Below, one piece after another: positions 19,653 to 27,726 of a DNA stretch of 64,000 nucleotides; positions within the stretch are counted from its first letter, which is position 1, and the number at the start of each line of letters is the position of its first letter. Position numbers and translations under genes: made by a program. This stretch comes from Cytophagaceae bacterium (GTDB lineage: Bacteria > Bacteroidota > Bacteroidia > Cytophagales > Cyclobacteriaceae), in contig CP030886.1 of assembly GCA_006969745.1 (NCBI GenBank), positions 868,001 to 932,000 of the forward strand, written 5' to 3'. The notes beneath the pieces were generated by a model. It was not told where the DNA came from. It made no database searches and was given only the letters and a program-made list of their open reading frames with translations.

Positions 19653-20519
19653 GTGAACAAAAAGTTATCAATAGGCCTACTGGTATTTATTCTCTTTCTT
19701 ATCGTTTTCGATGCGATACAGCAGAAATACTATGTAGAAACATTCGGATTGATACCCGAAAATGAAGAATTGTCTTTAGGATTACTCTTCAAAAAACACT
19801 TTATACGCTGGTTAATTTGGGGGCTTCTTAGTCTGCCTGGCGCAATACTTATTTGGAAAAAATTGCCGAAAAATCATGAACGCCTTACGACCAAAATAGT
19901 CCTCTATATTGCTATCGTCATCTTGTTCAATATCATTGCTGCAATAGCGCTTATTAGCCTCTATGAAATTGAAGACCAGCAGCTTTCATTTTCTAAAGCG
20001 CTATTATTTGAATTTATTACCTTCTTTGTCTTTCAAAAAGGTCTCACATTTCTCATGGCCTCAATCACGCTGACCATGATTTTGTACAACAGATCAAGAG
20101 ATCAAACCATAGAAAGCCAATTTGTAGAAATAACCAACCTTAGAACTAAGAGTACAGACCTTGAAGAAGCCCTGAACATTAGCTCAAATAGCAATGCCTA
20201 TCTCAACATTAAAACCGGAGGCAAATTGCAGCCAATATCATTGAGTGATATTGTATGGATTGAGTCAGATGACTATTGTGTGAAAATACATACGGAAAAT
20301 CAAGCATTCACACTTCGAGAAAGCATGAAATCACTTGAAGAAAAGCTGGCTCCACACAGCTTCATCAGGGTGCACAGAGCCGCATTGCTCAACTTAAACT
20401 ACTTGCACCAAATTAATTTTGACTCAGCTACAATCAAGCTTTCAAACACAACCGAGCTGCCTTTATCCAAAACGGGGGCTAAAGCACTAAAAAGCAAATT
20501 ACAGCAGGTATCTCTTTGA
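19653..20519 (+). CDS. Membrane-anchored LytTR transcription regulator
   Basis: Four hydrophobic helices (about 4-23, 48-69, 81-106, 115-145) and a short coiled segment precede a C-terminal LytTR DNA-binding domain (about 188-288) with ISLSDIVWIESDDYCVKIHT and FIRVHRAALLNLNYL. There is no response-regulator receiver, so the membrane region is presumably the sensor. LytTR proteins bind paired short DNA repeats near the promoters they control. I use the GTG at 19653; the TTG before it is also possible. It is 12 bases after the CHAT gene and likely in one operon with it, so it may regulate this cluster. Confidence 0.9.
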   Translation: MNKKLSIGLLVFILFLIVFDAIQQKYYVETFGLIPENEELSLGLLFKKHFIRWLIWGLLSLPGAILIWKKLPKNHERLTTKIVLYIAIVILFNIIAAIALISLYEIEDQQLSFSKALLFEFITFFVFQKGLTFLMASITLTMILYNRSRDQTIESQFVEITNLRTKSTDLEEALNISSNSNAYLNIKTGGKLQPISLSDIVWIESDDYCVKIHTENQAFTLRESMKSLEEKLAPHSFIRVHRAALLNLNYLHQINFDSATIKLSNTTELPLSKTGAKALKSKLQQVSL

Positions 20520-20601
20520 TTCCCTGCAAATAAGCATACATTAACTGCATTTATTAATGGTATATAAGCTTTGGTAAGTTTCTTTAGAAAAAACCAAACA
20601 T

Positions 20602-21171
20602 ATGAAAAGCTTAACATTACTCTTTACATTTTTTGTGTCCATCACCTTGTTTGCTCAGTACGATTATGAGCCAAATGACAAAAATCCTTATGGAAAATTA
20701 AATCCGGAGGCTCCTGCTCAAACAGGCGATTATGCTCCTTTAATCGGAACGTGTAGATGTAAATCTGTTGCACGCGTAGATCAAAATACATGGGCAGACA
20801 CAGTTATGATGAATTGGACTTTCAAATACATCATGAATGGTCTGGCTGTGCAAGACATGACGCTCAAGGAAGACGGTGCTCACTCCGGCAGTATCCGACA
20901 ATATAATGCGGACAGTGCAAGATGGTACGTGCATTATTATGCGTCGAGTACACCCACACCAGTACTTTCAGCATGGGGTGGAAATAAAGTCGAAAACGGA
21001 AATATTGTGCTCTATAGAGAACAAAAAGCGCCAAATGGAATGGACGGATATTATAAAATCACTTTCTCTGATATAACAGCAAAAGGATTCAATTGGGCTG
21101 GAGAATGGGTAAATCAAGCGGAGACGTTTTCTTACCCTACATGGAGAATATATTGTCGAAAAATGGAATAA
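20602..21171 (+). CDS. Exported protein, lipocalin-like, 189 aa
   Basis: A signal peptide (1-18, ending TLFAQ) is followed by a region with PLIGTCRCKSV, WTFKYIMNG and a final FNWAGEWVN segment. The order (a G-x-W/C start followed by alternating strands and a W-containing end) resembles DUF1579-like or lipocalin-like proteins that monitor small molecules, but the match is weak. No neighbour explains it: it is flanked by the LytTR gene and a 60-residue protein. Confidence 0.75.
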   Translation: MKSLTLLFTFFVSITLFAQYDYEPNDKNPYGKLNPEAPAQTGDYAPLIGTCRCKSVARVDQNTWADTVMMNWTFKYIMNGLAVQDMTLKEDGAHSGSIRQYNADSARWYVHYYASSTPTPVLSAWGGNKVENGNIVLYREQKAPNGMDGYYKITFSDITAKGFNWAGEWVNQAETFSYPTWRIYCRKME

Positions 21172-21266
21172 AGAATCACAAATCTTAACAAGTAATGCGT
21201 TGAAAATCAACTGGGTTTCAAAATAATTTGGCACCTTACTGGTTACTAATACCTGTAATCGATAGT

Positions 21267-21449
21267 ATGAAGAGAGTAAAAATCGGTGACATGGTGGAAA
21301 GTGATTATGGTAAGGGCAGGGTGCTGGCTGAAACCAAAGACTGGATTATCCATGATAATACAGCCAATGGTAGTGACACTGAATTTGCCATATTGAAGTC
21401 CGATGATCATTACCAATTGGTAAAGGAGATGGAGCTTCAAACTTCCTAA
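21267..21449 (+). CDS. Small protein, 60 aa
   Basis: The frame is open from a TTG at 21228, but the ATG at 21267 gives a compact product beginning MKRVKIGDMVESDYGKG. The KIGDMVESDYGKGRVL and HDN segments look like a small SH3-like or KOW-like beta fold. There is no signal peptide, so cytosolic. It is not part of an obvious operon, and the family is unknown; coding support is moderate because it is short. Confidence 0.55.
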   Translation: MKRVKIGDMVESDYGKGRVLAETKDWIIHDNTANGSDTEFAILKSDDHYQLVKEMELQTS

Positions 21450-21466
21450 TGTCTGTTTAATCAGAG

Positions 21467-22669
21467 CTACTCGGCGACAAGCGCGTCAATAATTTCATTG
21501 AATCGCCGATCAAAAGAACGGTAATAATCACCTGTTGCCGGTCCATTGAAGTAGCTATGTACGTGGCGCACATATCCTTGCTTATCTAAGATCACAAGTG
21601 TGGGGAAGGCCTCTATGCGCTGCATAAATGGAAATGGCATAGCTGCTCCCGTTTTGCTAAGTCTTCCGCCCAATACAAGGTCATATGGAATGTCATTCAT
21701 CTCACGATATTCATCCAGTCGTTTCAAACCGTATTCTTGAGAATAATTGGCTTCATAGGAGGACGCCAAAACGGCTACATTCTTATGCTTGTTTTTATTA
21801 TACCAATTCACCAAATATTTAGTCTGATCATGACTATTTGGGCACCAGGTACCAAATAACTGTATAATGAGAACTTTTCCTTCATATTCAGACGGGTCTA
21901 TCGCGTCCTTTCCTTCTCCGGCACCGAGCAAATCATAATATGGTTTATGCTTGCCCGGTTCGATATTCACCATTTCGAATGGATCATTCAAAACTGCATC
22001 AGCATCATAAGTAGCTTCCCAGGGTTCTGCATACCCATTGTCATAAATCATTTCTCCTGCCCATCCTTCCTCAGTTCGAGCTCCTATAAAAGCAAAAGCA
22101 TGGGCTCCGTCAAAACATGAGAGTTTAATTGAATCTCCATCCAGAATACCCTCAAAAAAGCGATAATCACTCACTTCAGTCATAATTGTACCTGAAACAA
22201 TATGTCCTCTTTGTTTGAAAAGGCCCACACCATTCGACATGCCCGGAGTTTCCGGAGATAAGCGGATCGCCCATTTTTCTTGAATTGGCACCACTTGACG
22301 AATACTATTTTTCTTCATCCGAGGTTTGCCATACTGCGCATTGAATGGAATGCTCCTGTTGCGATAATACTTGTTGTAGCTTCCCTGCATTCCCATGGCT
22401 GTAAACTTGGCTCGTATATCTACATCGAAAGGATCTAATGGGATAATGATACTATCGCCAGATATCTCTGCATTGCTAATCACTCTCCGATCTTGTCCGT
22501 TTATAATTGTAACCTCAGGAACTTCACCTGACGGATAGCCAATTTCAAACGTAAAAGGAATGTCTAAACTATCATATTGCACTGCTCCTCTCCATTGACC
22601 CGCTTTAATCATTTGTGCGGACAATAAACCTGAGAAAAACATAAGAACTGCGGAGACGAAATATTTCAT
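21467..22669 (-). CDS. TlpA-like thioredoxin-fold protein, single active-site Cys
   Basis: The 400-residue exported protein (signal peptide 1-18) has an N-terminal beta-rich part (about 20-240) and a C-terminal TlpA/AhpC-like thioredoxin domain (about 255-400) with LIIQLFGTWCPN and an AFPTLVILD cis-proline loop. The active site reads W275-C276-P-N-S279: the second Cys of the CxxC pair is Ser (AGT codon). TlpA-type proteins usually reduce or oxidise disulfides of exported proteins; with one Cys it could form mixed disulfides or act on peroxides but not run the usual two-Cys cycle. It is transcribed alone, convergent with the small 60-residue gene. Confidence 0.9.
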   Translation of the reverse strand: MKYFVSAVLMFFSGLLSAQMIKAGQWRGAVQYDSLDIPFTFEIGYPSGEVPEVTIINGQDRRVISNAEISGDSIIIPLDPFDVDIRAKFTAMGMQGSYNKYYRNRSIPFNAQYGKPRMKKNSIRQVVPIQEKWAIRLSPETPGMSNGVGLFKQRGHIVSGTIMTEVSDYRFFEGILDGDSIKLSCFDGAHAFAFIGARTEEGWAGEMIYDNGYAEPWEATYDADAVLNDPFEMVNIEPGKHKPYYDLLGAGEGKDAIDPSEYEGKVLIIQLFGTWCPNSHDQTKYLVNWYNKNKHKNVAVLASSYEANYSQEYGLKRLDEYREMNDIPYDLVLGGRLSKTGAAMPFPFMQRIEAFPTLVILDKQGYVRHVHSYFNGPATGDYYRSFDRRFNEIIDALVAE

Positions 22670-22745
22670 AATCCTGAATTTAAAAACTTATCTCTACTCT
22701 TGGCTTAAATTGGTATATTTAATCAATAACTAACCTAAATTAATT

Positions 22746-23180
22746 ATGACAAATGGATCTGTAAAACCGCCTACCTGGTTTTGGGTAGTGAGTGTAATCG
22801 CACTTATTTGGAATCTGATGGGTGTTGGCGCATACTTAGCTCAAGCCTATACACCCGATGATATCATCGCCCAAATGGAGCAGGCGATGCAAGATTTAGT
22901 CAATTCAACTCCAGCATGGGTAACTGCAGCCTTTGCAATTGCCGTATGGGCCGGAGCACTTGGTAGTTTGTTACTTCTGCTAAGAAAAAGACTTGCACAT
23001 ATAGTGCTGATACTATCATTCATTGGAATAGTAGTTCAAATGTTCTACAATGTGTTTATAAGCAATTCAATAGAAGTTTATGGTCCTGGAGGACTGATCA
23101 TGCCAATAATGACATTCTTGATTGGCATTGGACTTATATTCTTCGCTAAAAAAGGAATCTCAGCCGGCTGGTTGAAATAA
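22746..23180 (+). CDS. Four-helix membrane protein, 144 aa
   Basis: Four hydrophobic helices are seen at about 12-32, 58-80, 84-103 and 116-134. The motif VYGPGGLIMPIM between helices three and four and the opening TWFWVVSVIALIWNLMGV are typical of a small family in Bacteroidota and Proteobacteria that databases often call sugar transporter without evidence. It is a single gene ended by a strong terminator. The role is unknown. Confidence 0.82.
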   Translation: MTNGSVKPPTWFWVVSVIALIWNLMGVGAYLAQAYTPDDIIAQMEQAMQDLVNSTPAWVTAAFAIAVWAGALGSLLLLLRKRLAHIVLILSFIGIVVQMFYNVFISNSIEVYGPGGLIMPIMTFLIGIGLIFFAKKGISAGWLK

Positions 23181-23197
23181 AAATGATTTACAGAAAA

Positions 23198-23246
23198 GAG
23201 GAGGCTATCACACCGGATTACTATCTTGGTGGATAGCCTCCTTTTA
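23198..23246 (+). terminator. Rho-independent terminator
   Basis: GGAGGCTATC (23200-23209) pairs with GATAGCCTCC (23232-23241), followed by TTTT. The loop is 22 bases. It ends the membrane-protein transcript, just before the helicase promoter. Confidence 0.85.
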
Positions 23247-23258
23247 TTAATAGGTTTA

Positions 23259-23270
23259 ATGCATCTTTGC
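23259..23270 (+). promoter_or_regulatory. Promoter-like 12-mer upstream of helicase
   Basis: ATGCATCTTTGC lies 5 bases before the helicase ATG at 23276. The same 12 bases occur 4 bases before the aminotransferase start (62047-62058). CATCTTTG differs from the TAnnTTTG -7 box at one base. Confidence 0.5.
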
Positions 23271-23275
23271 TGCAC

Positions 23276-24406
23276 ATGACATTTAATGAATTCAACCTGG
23301 ACGGTCAACTCACCGAAGCGATCGATCACATGGGCTTTTCAGAAGCCACTCCAATCCAAGAACAAGCCATCCCTGCCATTCTACAAGGAAAAGACTTGAT
23401 TGCCTGCGCACAAACAGGAACTGGCAAAACCGCTGCATTCGTAATTCCAACGCTAAACTACCTTGCTCAAAATCCCAGCGAGGATGTAAAGGTGCTCATC
23501 GTGGTACCAACTCGCGAGCTGGCGATTCAGATTGATCAACAAATTGAAGGTTTTTCATACTTTCTGCCCGTTCATTCCATAGCCATCTATGGAGGCGGTG
23601 ACGGTTCAGATTTCGCTCAGCAAAAGAAAGCACTTACGCAGGGCAGCAACATAGTGGTGGCGACTCCCGGCAAACTAATCTCCCATCTCAATCTGGGTTA
23701 TGTCAAGTTTGATCAGGTCACTCATCTCATTCTCGATGAGGCTGATCGCATGCTAGACATGAACTTCTATGACGATATTAAGAAAATCATTACGTATTTG
23801 CCCAACCTCTCTCAGACTTCCATGTTTAGCGCCACCATGGCGCCAAAGATTGAAAAACTGGCGAAAAGCATCCTGAAAGATCCGTTGAGAATCACGCTGG
23901 AACTTGCCAAACCATCCGAAAAAATCAGTCAAGAAGTCTATCGTGTCGAGGAAGGATACAAAACAGAGTTGATTAGTAAACTAATCAGTCGCTACGATGA
24001 TTTTGAAAGCATTTTGGTCTTCAGCTCAACAAAGAAGAAGGTTTCAGATATAGTGAAAAGCCTGAATAAAGTTGGACTGGAGGCGAAAGGCATATCCTCC
24101 ATGCTAGAGCAAGATGAACGAGAACGTATTCTCTTAAAATTCAGAGCTAAGAAGCTTCGCATTCTGGTAGCCACAGATGTACTCTCACGAGGCATAGACA
24201 TCAAAGACATTAACCTGGTGGTAAACTATGATGTCCCCAACGACGCAGCTGACTATGTTCACCGTATTGGACGAACCGCCAGAGCCAAGACAAGCGGAGT
24301 GGCAATCACGCTGGTTAATAAGGACGATAACTACAAAATGAAGCGTATTGAGAAGCTCATCGATCGTGAACTTGAGAAGGTTGATTATCCGATGAAGAGG
24401 CGGTGA
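23276..24406 (+). CDS. DEAD-box RNA helicase
   Basis: Both RecA-like domains are complete: Q-motif region FSEATPIQEQAIP, Walker A AQTGTGKT, TPGKL, DEAD (LILDEADRML), SAT (FSATM), and in domain two LVATDVLSRGID and HRIGRTARA. There is no long basic C-terminal tail (the gene ends DYPMKRR), so it resembles the short RhlE/DeaD cold-shock helicases that remodel RNA or ribosome precursors. I use the ATG at 23276 (MTFNEFNLD); the upstream TTG at 23267 would overlap the promoter. Its last ten codons form the beginning of a 108-bp direct repeat, a second copy of which lies 2.2 kb downstream. Confidence 0.95.
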   Translation: MTFNEFNLDGQLTEAIDHMGFSEATPIQEQAIPAILQGKDLIACAQTGTGKTAAFVIPTLNYLAQNPSEDVKVLIVVPTRELAIQIDQQIEGFSYFLPVHSIAIYGGGDGSDFAQQKKALTQGSNIVVATPGKLISHLNLGYVKFDQVTHLILDEADRMLDMNFYDDIKKIITYLPNLSQTSMFSATMAPKIEKLAKSILKDPLRITLELAKPSEKISQEVYRVEEGYKTELISKLISRYDDFESILVFSSTKKKVSDIVKSLNKVGLEAKGISSMLEQDERERILLKFRAKKLRILVATDVLSRGIDIKDINLVVNYDVPNDAADYVHRIGRTARAKTSGVAITLVNKDDNYKMKRIEKLIDRELEKVDYPMKRR

Positions 24407-24483
24407 GTACACAATAAGTAACCCTTAACTTATCCAGCTGTAATTGATTTTATGGTTGAAAAGCGAGAGCTTTGGTTTTTTAA
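24376..24483 (+). repeat. 108-bp direct repeat, copy 1 (helicase end plus leader)
   Basis: It runs from inside the last codons of the helicase to just before the first GNVGIGT-repeat protein gene. The second copy is at 26568-26675, with three mismatches in 108 bases by eye. It holds an inverted repeat ATAAGT-N8-ACTTAT (24414-24433) and a small hairpin AAAGC-GAGA-GCTTT followed by GGTTTTTT (24460-24481). Confidence 0.92.
24460..24481 (+). terminator. Possible weak terminator or attenuator in repeat copy 1
   Basis: Stem AAAGC/GCTTT closes a GAGA (GNRA-type) loop and is followed by GG and six T. The stem is only five pairs, so ordinary termination would be weak. It lies 21 bases before the next ATG; the same hairpin is at 26652-26673. 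Confidence 0.4.
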
Positions 24484-24502
24484 ATCAACTCATTACAGAA
24501 TC

Positions 24503-25261
24503 ATGAAATTTATCTTCAGAATGAAAAAATGCTTAGCCTCCATTTTTATAGGTTTTATCATCAATACGTCTATGGCCCAACAATGGAATACAAATACTCC
24601 TGATATTTATTTCGATGGAGGAAATGTAGGAATTGGTACGGATACACCCAATACAACACTGGATGTAAATGGAATTTTAGATATCAGAAACTCGGGCCTT
24701 GCAATGAACTTGGGGGGAAGTGCCTTTCAAGATATATATTTTCAAATAAGAAAAAATAGTCCTTATGGCATAAGGTTCGGCCTTAAAGCTTCCCAATTTG
24801 GCTCTACAAATGGGATAGGACTAATTCAAACCGGAGGAAGTCGGGGTTTTGGTATTAAAGTAAATGAGCAGCTAGGATTCAATACAGTGAGTAGCCTTGA
24901 TTTTTTTATTCAACATACCGGAAATGTTGGCATAGGTACTATATCTCCAGGTGAGAAGCTTGAAGTAAACGGAACCATCCGATCTAAAGAAGTAAGAGTA
25001 GAGGCTACTGGGTGGCCAGACTATGTCTTCGAATCAGACTACAACCTCCGCTCACTAGAAGAGACTGAAACATACATCAAGGAAAACAAACACTTACCCG
25101 AAATACCTTCAGCTAAAGAAATGGAAGCCAATGGTGTTCAGCTTGGGGAGATGAATATGTTGCTATTGAAGAAGATTGAGGAGCTGACCCTCTACGTGAT
25201 TGATTTGAAGAAAGAAAATGAAGCGCAGCAAAATGAAATTGAAAAACTAAAAGGTAAATAA
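24503..25261 (+). CDS. Exported GNVGIGT-repeat protein A, tail-fiber-like
   Basis: After a signal peptide (cleavage near SMAQQ) the protein carries beta-rich repeats with the [20 protein letters not shown] motif, each followed by a LDVNG or LEVNG block, then a C-terminal module (about the last 90 residues): [20 protein letters not shown], the helix [18 protein letters not shown] and a coiled coil. This layout is common in Bacteroidota surface proteins that resemble phage tail fibers; trimerisation through the coiled coil is likely. The ATG at 24503 is chosen because the earlier ATG at 24452 lies in the repeat hairpin and is not conserved in copy 2; 24521 is another option. It lies one base before protein B. 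Confidence 0.88.
   Translation: MKFIFRMKKCLASIFIGFIINTSMAQQWNTNTPDIYFDGGNVGIGTDTPNTTLDVNGILDIRNSGLAMNLGGSAFQDIYFQIRKNSPYGIRFGLKASQFGSTNGIGLIQTGGSRGFGIKVNEQLGFNTVSSLDFFIQHTGNVGIGTISPGEKLEVNGTIRSKEVRVEATGWPDYVFESDYNLRSLEETETYIKENKHLPEIPSAKEMEANGVQLGEMNMLLLKKIEELTLYVIDLKKENEAQQNEIEKLKGK
24971..25190 (+). repeat. C-terminal module repeat, copy A
   Basis: This 220-bp coding segment is almost identical to 27421-27640 (protein C) and a more diverged relative of 26253-26474 (protein B). Between A and C I count about ten differences by eye, several of them synonymous. Confidence 0.88.
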
Positions 25262-25262
25262 G

Positions 25263-26528
25263 ATGAAGAATGTTATAATTCTATTGACTTTAATTGTTCC
25301 TTCCTTGTTAAATGGACAAAATAGTGAAGATATTGGTCATTCAAGGCCAACAGGGAGTTCACCTTATGGATTGAATATCAATACACCCACCAATTCTTCT
25401 GGACTTGGACTAGACGGTCCTGCAGCAACCAATTTTCAAATTGCCTTGCGAGGATGGAGCGGCAGTCATGCATTGCTTTTTAACTCATATGCTAGCCAAA
25501 ATATGGTTAGCGGTGGACTGAGCACTCTTGGCAATACAAAGTATGCCAATAATGTTGGTTCCTATTCATCTGGTGCTGGAGCAATTATGTTTTTTGGTAA
25601 CGGAGGTAATATGGATTTTTTTATCTCACCTACTTCGACTGGAAGTGGTTCTGAAATTAGCTGGGGCACTCCAAAACTCAGAATTCAAAGAAGTGGACAC
25701 GTAGGTATAGGTACATCTAGCCCATCTGGCGAATTAGAAGTAAAATCAGTTGCAAGTAATGATGCGGAAATACATATCAATGCAGGCTCAAACAACGAAC
25801 AATCAATCATTCGATTTCAAGATGCGGGCACAAGTACCTGGGGTTTCTTATCAAATTATCCCGGTTCCGGTAAGTTCTCTATCTATAATTATCAAAATTC
25901 TTCGCATGCTGTTGTGCTAGATGCGAATGGAAATATGGGAATAGGCACCACTTCACCAGATGTAAAACTGACTGTAAGTAGAGACGATTCTGGTGTCCTC
26001 TCAAGATTTAAGTCGATGGCTAGCGGAGGGATAAGTGGCCTTCGTTTGGAAGGTCGATCAAACGATGGATCCGATGTTCGCTACATGGACATAGCTTATG
26101 ATCCAGAGACTTATAGCTATGGGTTTGGTGCAGGATCCTATTCTGGTGTTCTTCCTATCAGCAGTGGGCTTGATAAGTCAGATATTGTGGTAAACGGGCA
26201 AGGATTTGTAGGTATTGGAACTGCCAATCCAGATGAGCAGCTCACAGTGGATGGAACCATCCACTCAGAAGAAGTAAAAGTAGACCTCTCTGTACCAGGC
26301 CCAGACTATGTCTTCGAAGCAGACTACAACCTCCGCTCACTAGAAGAGACAGAAGCATACATCAAAGCAAATAAGCACCTTCCAGAGATTCCTTCCGCCA
26401 AAGAAATGGAAGCCAATGGCGTGCAGCTTGGCGAGATGAATATGCTGCTGTTAAAGAAGATTGAGGAGCTGACGCTTTATATTATAGAACAAGAAAAACG
26501 CATCCAAAAACTTGAAGATATAAAGTAA
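25263..26528 (+). CDS. Exported GNVGIGT-repeat protein B
   Basis: The 421-residue protein has a signal peptide (1-19), several [19 protein letters not shown] and FVGIGTANP repeats with short linker domains between them (one being [23 protein letters not shown]), then the shared C-terminal module ([38 protein letters not shown]) and a coiled coil. It differs more from A and C than they do from each other. It starts one base after the stop of protein A, so it is co-transcribed. Likely a secreted or surface fiber; function unknown. Confidence 0.88.
   Translation: MKNVIILLTLIVPSLLNGQNSEDIGHSRPTGSSPYGLNINTPTNSSGLGLDGPAATNFQIALRGWSGSHALLFNSYASQNMVSGGLSTLGNTKYANNVGSYSSGAGAIMFFGNGGNMDFFISPTSTGSGSEISWGTPKLRIQRSGHVGIGTSSPSGELEVKSVASNDAEIHINAGSNNEQSIIRFQDAGTSTWGFLSNYPGSGKFSIYNYQNSSHAVVLDANGNMGIGTTSPDVKLTVSRDDSGVLSRFKSMASGGISGLRLEGRSNDGSDVRYMDIAYDPETYSYGFGAGSYSGVLPISSGLDKSDIVVNGQGFVGIGTANPDEQLTVDGTIHSEEVKVDLSVPGPDYVFEADYNLRSLEETEAYIKANKHLPEIPSAKEMEANGVQLGEMNMLLLKKIEELTLYIIEQEKRIQKLEDIK
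26253..26474 (+). repeat. C-terminal module repeat, copy B
   Basis: Diverged third copy of the 220-bp C-terminal module found at 24971-25190 and 27421-27640; protein sequence is strongly conserved, DNA less so. Confidence 0.8.
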
Positions 26529-26567
26529 ATTGATATCAACTCTAATGTTGCTGTATCTGTGTTTCAT

Positions 26568-26675
26568 GAAGGTAGATTACCCGATGAAGAGGCGGTGAGT
26601 ACACAATAAGTAACCCTTAACTTATCCAGCTGTAATTGATTTTTTGGTTGAAAAGCGAGAGCTTTGGTTTTTTAA
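26568..26675 (+). repeat. 108-bp direct repeat, copy 2, containing a helicase gene remnant
   Basis: This copy begins with codons that read KVDYPMKRR-stop, the end of the DEAD-box helicase at 24406, though no helicase gene precedes it here. Two of the three mismatches to copy 1 (GTT/GTA, TAT/TAC) would be synonymous in helicase. The copy carries the same ATAAGT-N8-ACTTAT inverted repeat and hairpin, and leads into protein C. Confidence 0.92.
26652..26673 (+). terminator. Possible weak terminator or attenuator in repeat copy 2
   Basis: Identical hairpin to 24460-24481 (AAAGC, GAGA loop, GCTTT, GGTTTTTT), here 12 bases before the protein C ATG. Short stem, so function is uncertain. Confidence 0.4.
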
Positions 26676-26685
26676 TAACATCACT

Positions 26686-27720
26686 ATGAAAAAAATAATT
26701 GCAACACTTCTTCTTTCCACTATATTTATTTTCAATGCCAATGCCCAACAATGGGATACAGCTACAAATGGTATCTCCTATTCTTCAGGTAATGTAGGAA
26801 TTGGCGTGACTAATCCTTCTTTCTTGCTCGATTTAAATGAATTCGGTACCAGCCAACAAATTCAAACATTAATTGCAATTCGAAATTTGACATTAGGTGA
26901 TACAGGTACTGGAACCTCTATTGACTTCCGTCACAGAACAACAACTGATGTGAAACGAGTAGTTGCAAGAATTGCAGCAATTAATGAATCGAGTTTTGCT
27001 GGAAGTCACAATAACGATGCGGGTCTAGCATTATATACTATGGAAGATGCTGTCAGTAATGAAAGATTTCGAATAAACCATAAAGGATATGTAGGCATTG
27101 GCACAACAGATCCAACATCCTTGCTTGAGGTAGAATCAAACGATAGTCCGGCAATTACTATAAATAACAAAAAAGCAAGTAGCAATTGGGCAATAGGTGA
27201 GTCATATGGTGAATTACTCTTTAGTTCCGATGATGGATCTGGCCTTGGTGCTGGTACAAGAGGGTATATTAAGCTAGTCACTCACAACAACACTGGAGGC
27301 CATGGTACTATGGTTTTTGGTACCCGAAACAGCAATGGACTAAACGAACAGATGAGAATTACTCAAAACAGCAGGGTCGGAATTGGTACGGATTCACCTT
27401 CGGAAAAATTAGATGTAAATGGAACGATTCGATCTAAAGAAGTAAGAGTAGAGGCTACTGGGTGGCCAGACTATGTCTTCGAGGCAGACTACAACCTCCG
27501 CTCACTAGAAGAGACTGAAACATACATCAAAGAAAACAAACACTTACCCGAAATACCTTCAGCTAAAGAAATGGAAGCCAATGGTGTTCAGCTTGGGGAG
27601 ATGAATATGCTGTTGCTGAAGAAGATTGAGGAGTTGACTTTGCATACGATAAAGCAGCAGAGAATGCTTGAAGAGCAAGGAAAGATTATTGAAGAATTGA
27701 AGGAATCTATTCAAGATTAA
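26686..27720 (+). CDS. Exported GNVGIGT-repeat protein C
   Basis: The signal peptide is clear (MKKIIATLLLSTIFIFNANA) and the mature protein starts QQW as in protein A. A central region of GNVGIGVTNP, YVGIGTTDP and RVGIGTDSP repeats shares little with A, whereas the last 90 residues ([20 protein letters not shown] onward, then [18 protein letters not shown]) are nearly identical to A, also at DNA level. A longer coiled coil ends the protein. I use the ATG at 26686; an in-frame TTG at 26644 lies in the direct repeat. Six bases separate it from the Vps62-like gene, suggesting co-expression. Confidence 0.88.
   Translation: MKKIIATLLLSTIFIFNANAQQWDTATNGISYSSGNVGIGVTNPSFLLDLNEFGTSQQIQTLIAIRNLTLGDTGTGTSIDFRHRTTTDVKRVVARIAAINESSFAGSHNNDAGLALYTMEDAVSNERFRINHKGYVGIGTTDPTSLLEVESNDSPAITINNKKASSNWAIGESYGELLFSSDDGSGLGAGTRGYIKLVTHNNTGGHGTMVFGTRNSNGLNEQMRITQNSRVGIGTDSPSEKLDVNGTIRSKEVRVEATGWPDYVFEADYNLRSLEETETYIKENKHLPEIPSAKEMEANGVQLGEMNMLLLKKIEELTLHTIKQQRMLEEQGKIIEELKESIQD
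27421..27640 (+). repeat. C-terminal module repeat, copy C
   Basis: Nearly identical to copy A (24971-25190), in contrast to the divergent central parts of the two genes, which points to recent gene conversion or duplication. Confidence 0.88.
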
Positions 27721-27726
27721 TTAGCG

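Noticed and set aside
21228..21266. TTG start for the 60-residue protein
   Set aside because: The added 13 residues are hydrophobic and not preceded by a signal; the later ATG gives a cleaner start.
24452..24502. Earlier ATG of protein A (24452)
   Set aside because: It lies inside the repeat hairpin and is TTG in copy 2; a signal peptide follows the later ATG instead.
24376..26675. Transposon or integrative element flanked by the 108-bp repeats
   Set aside because: No transposase, integrase or target-site duplication; a cassette duplication by homologous recombination fits better.
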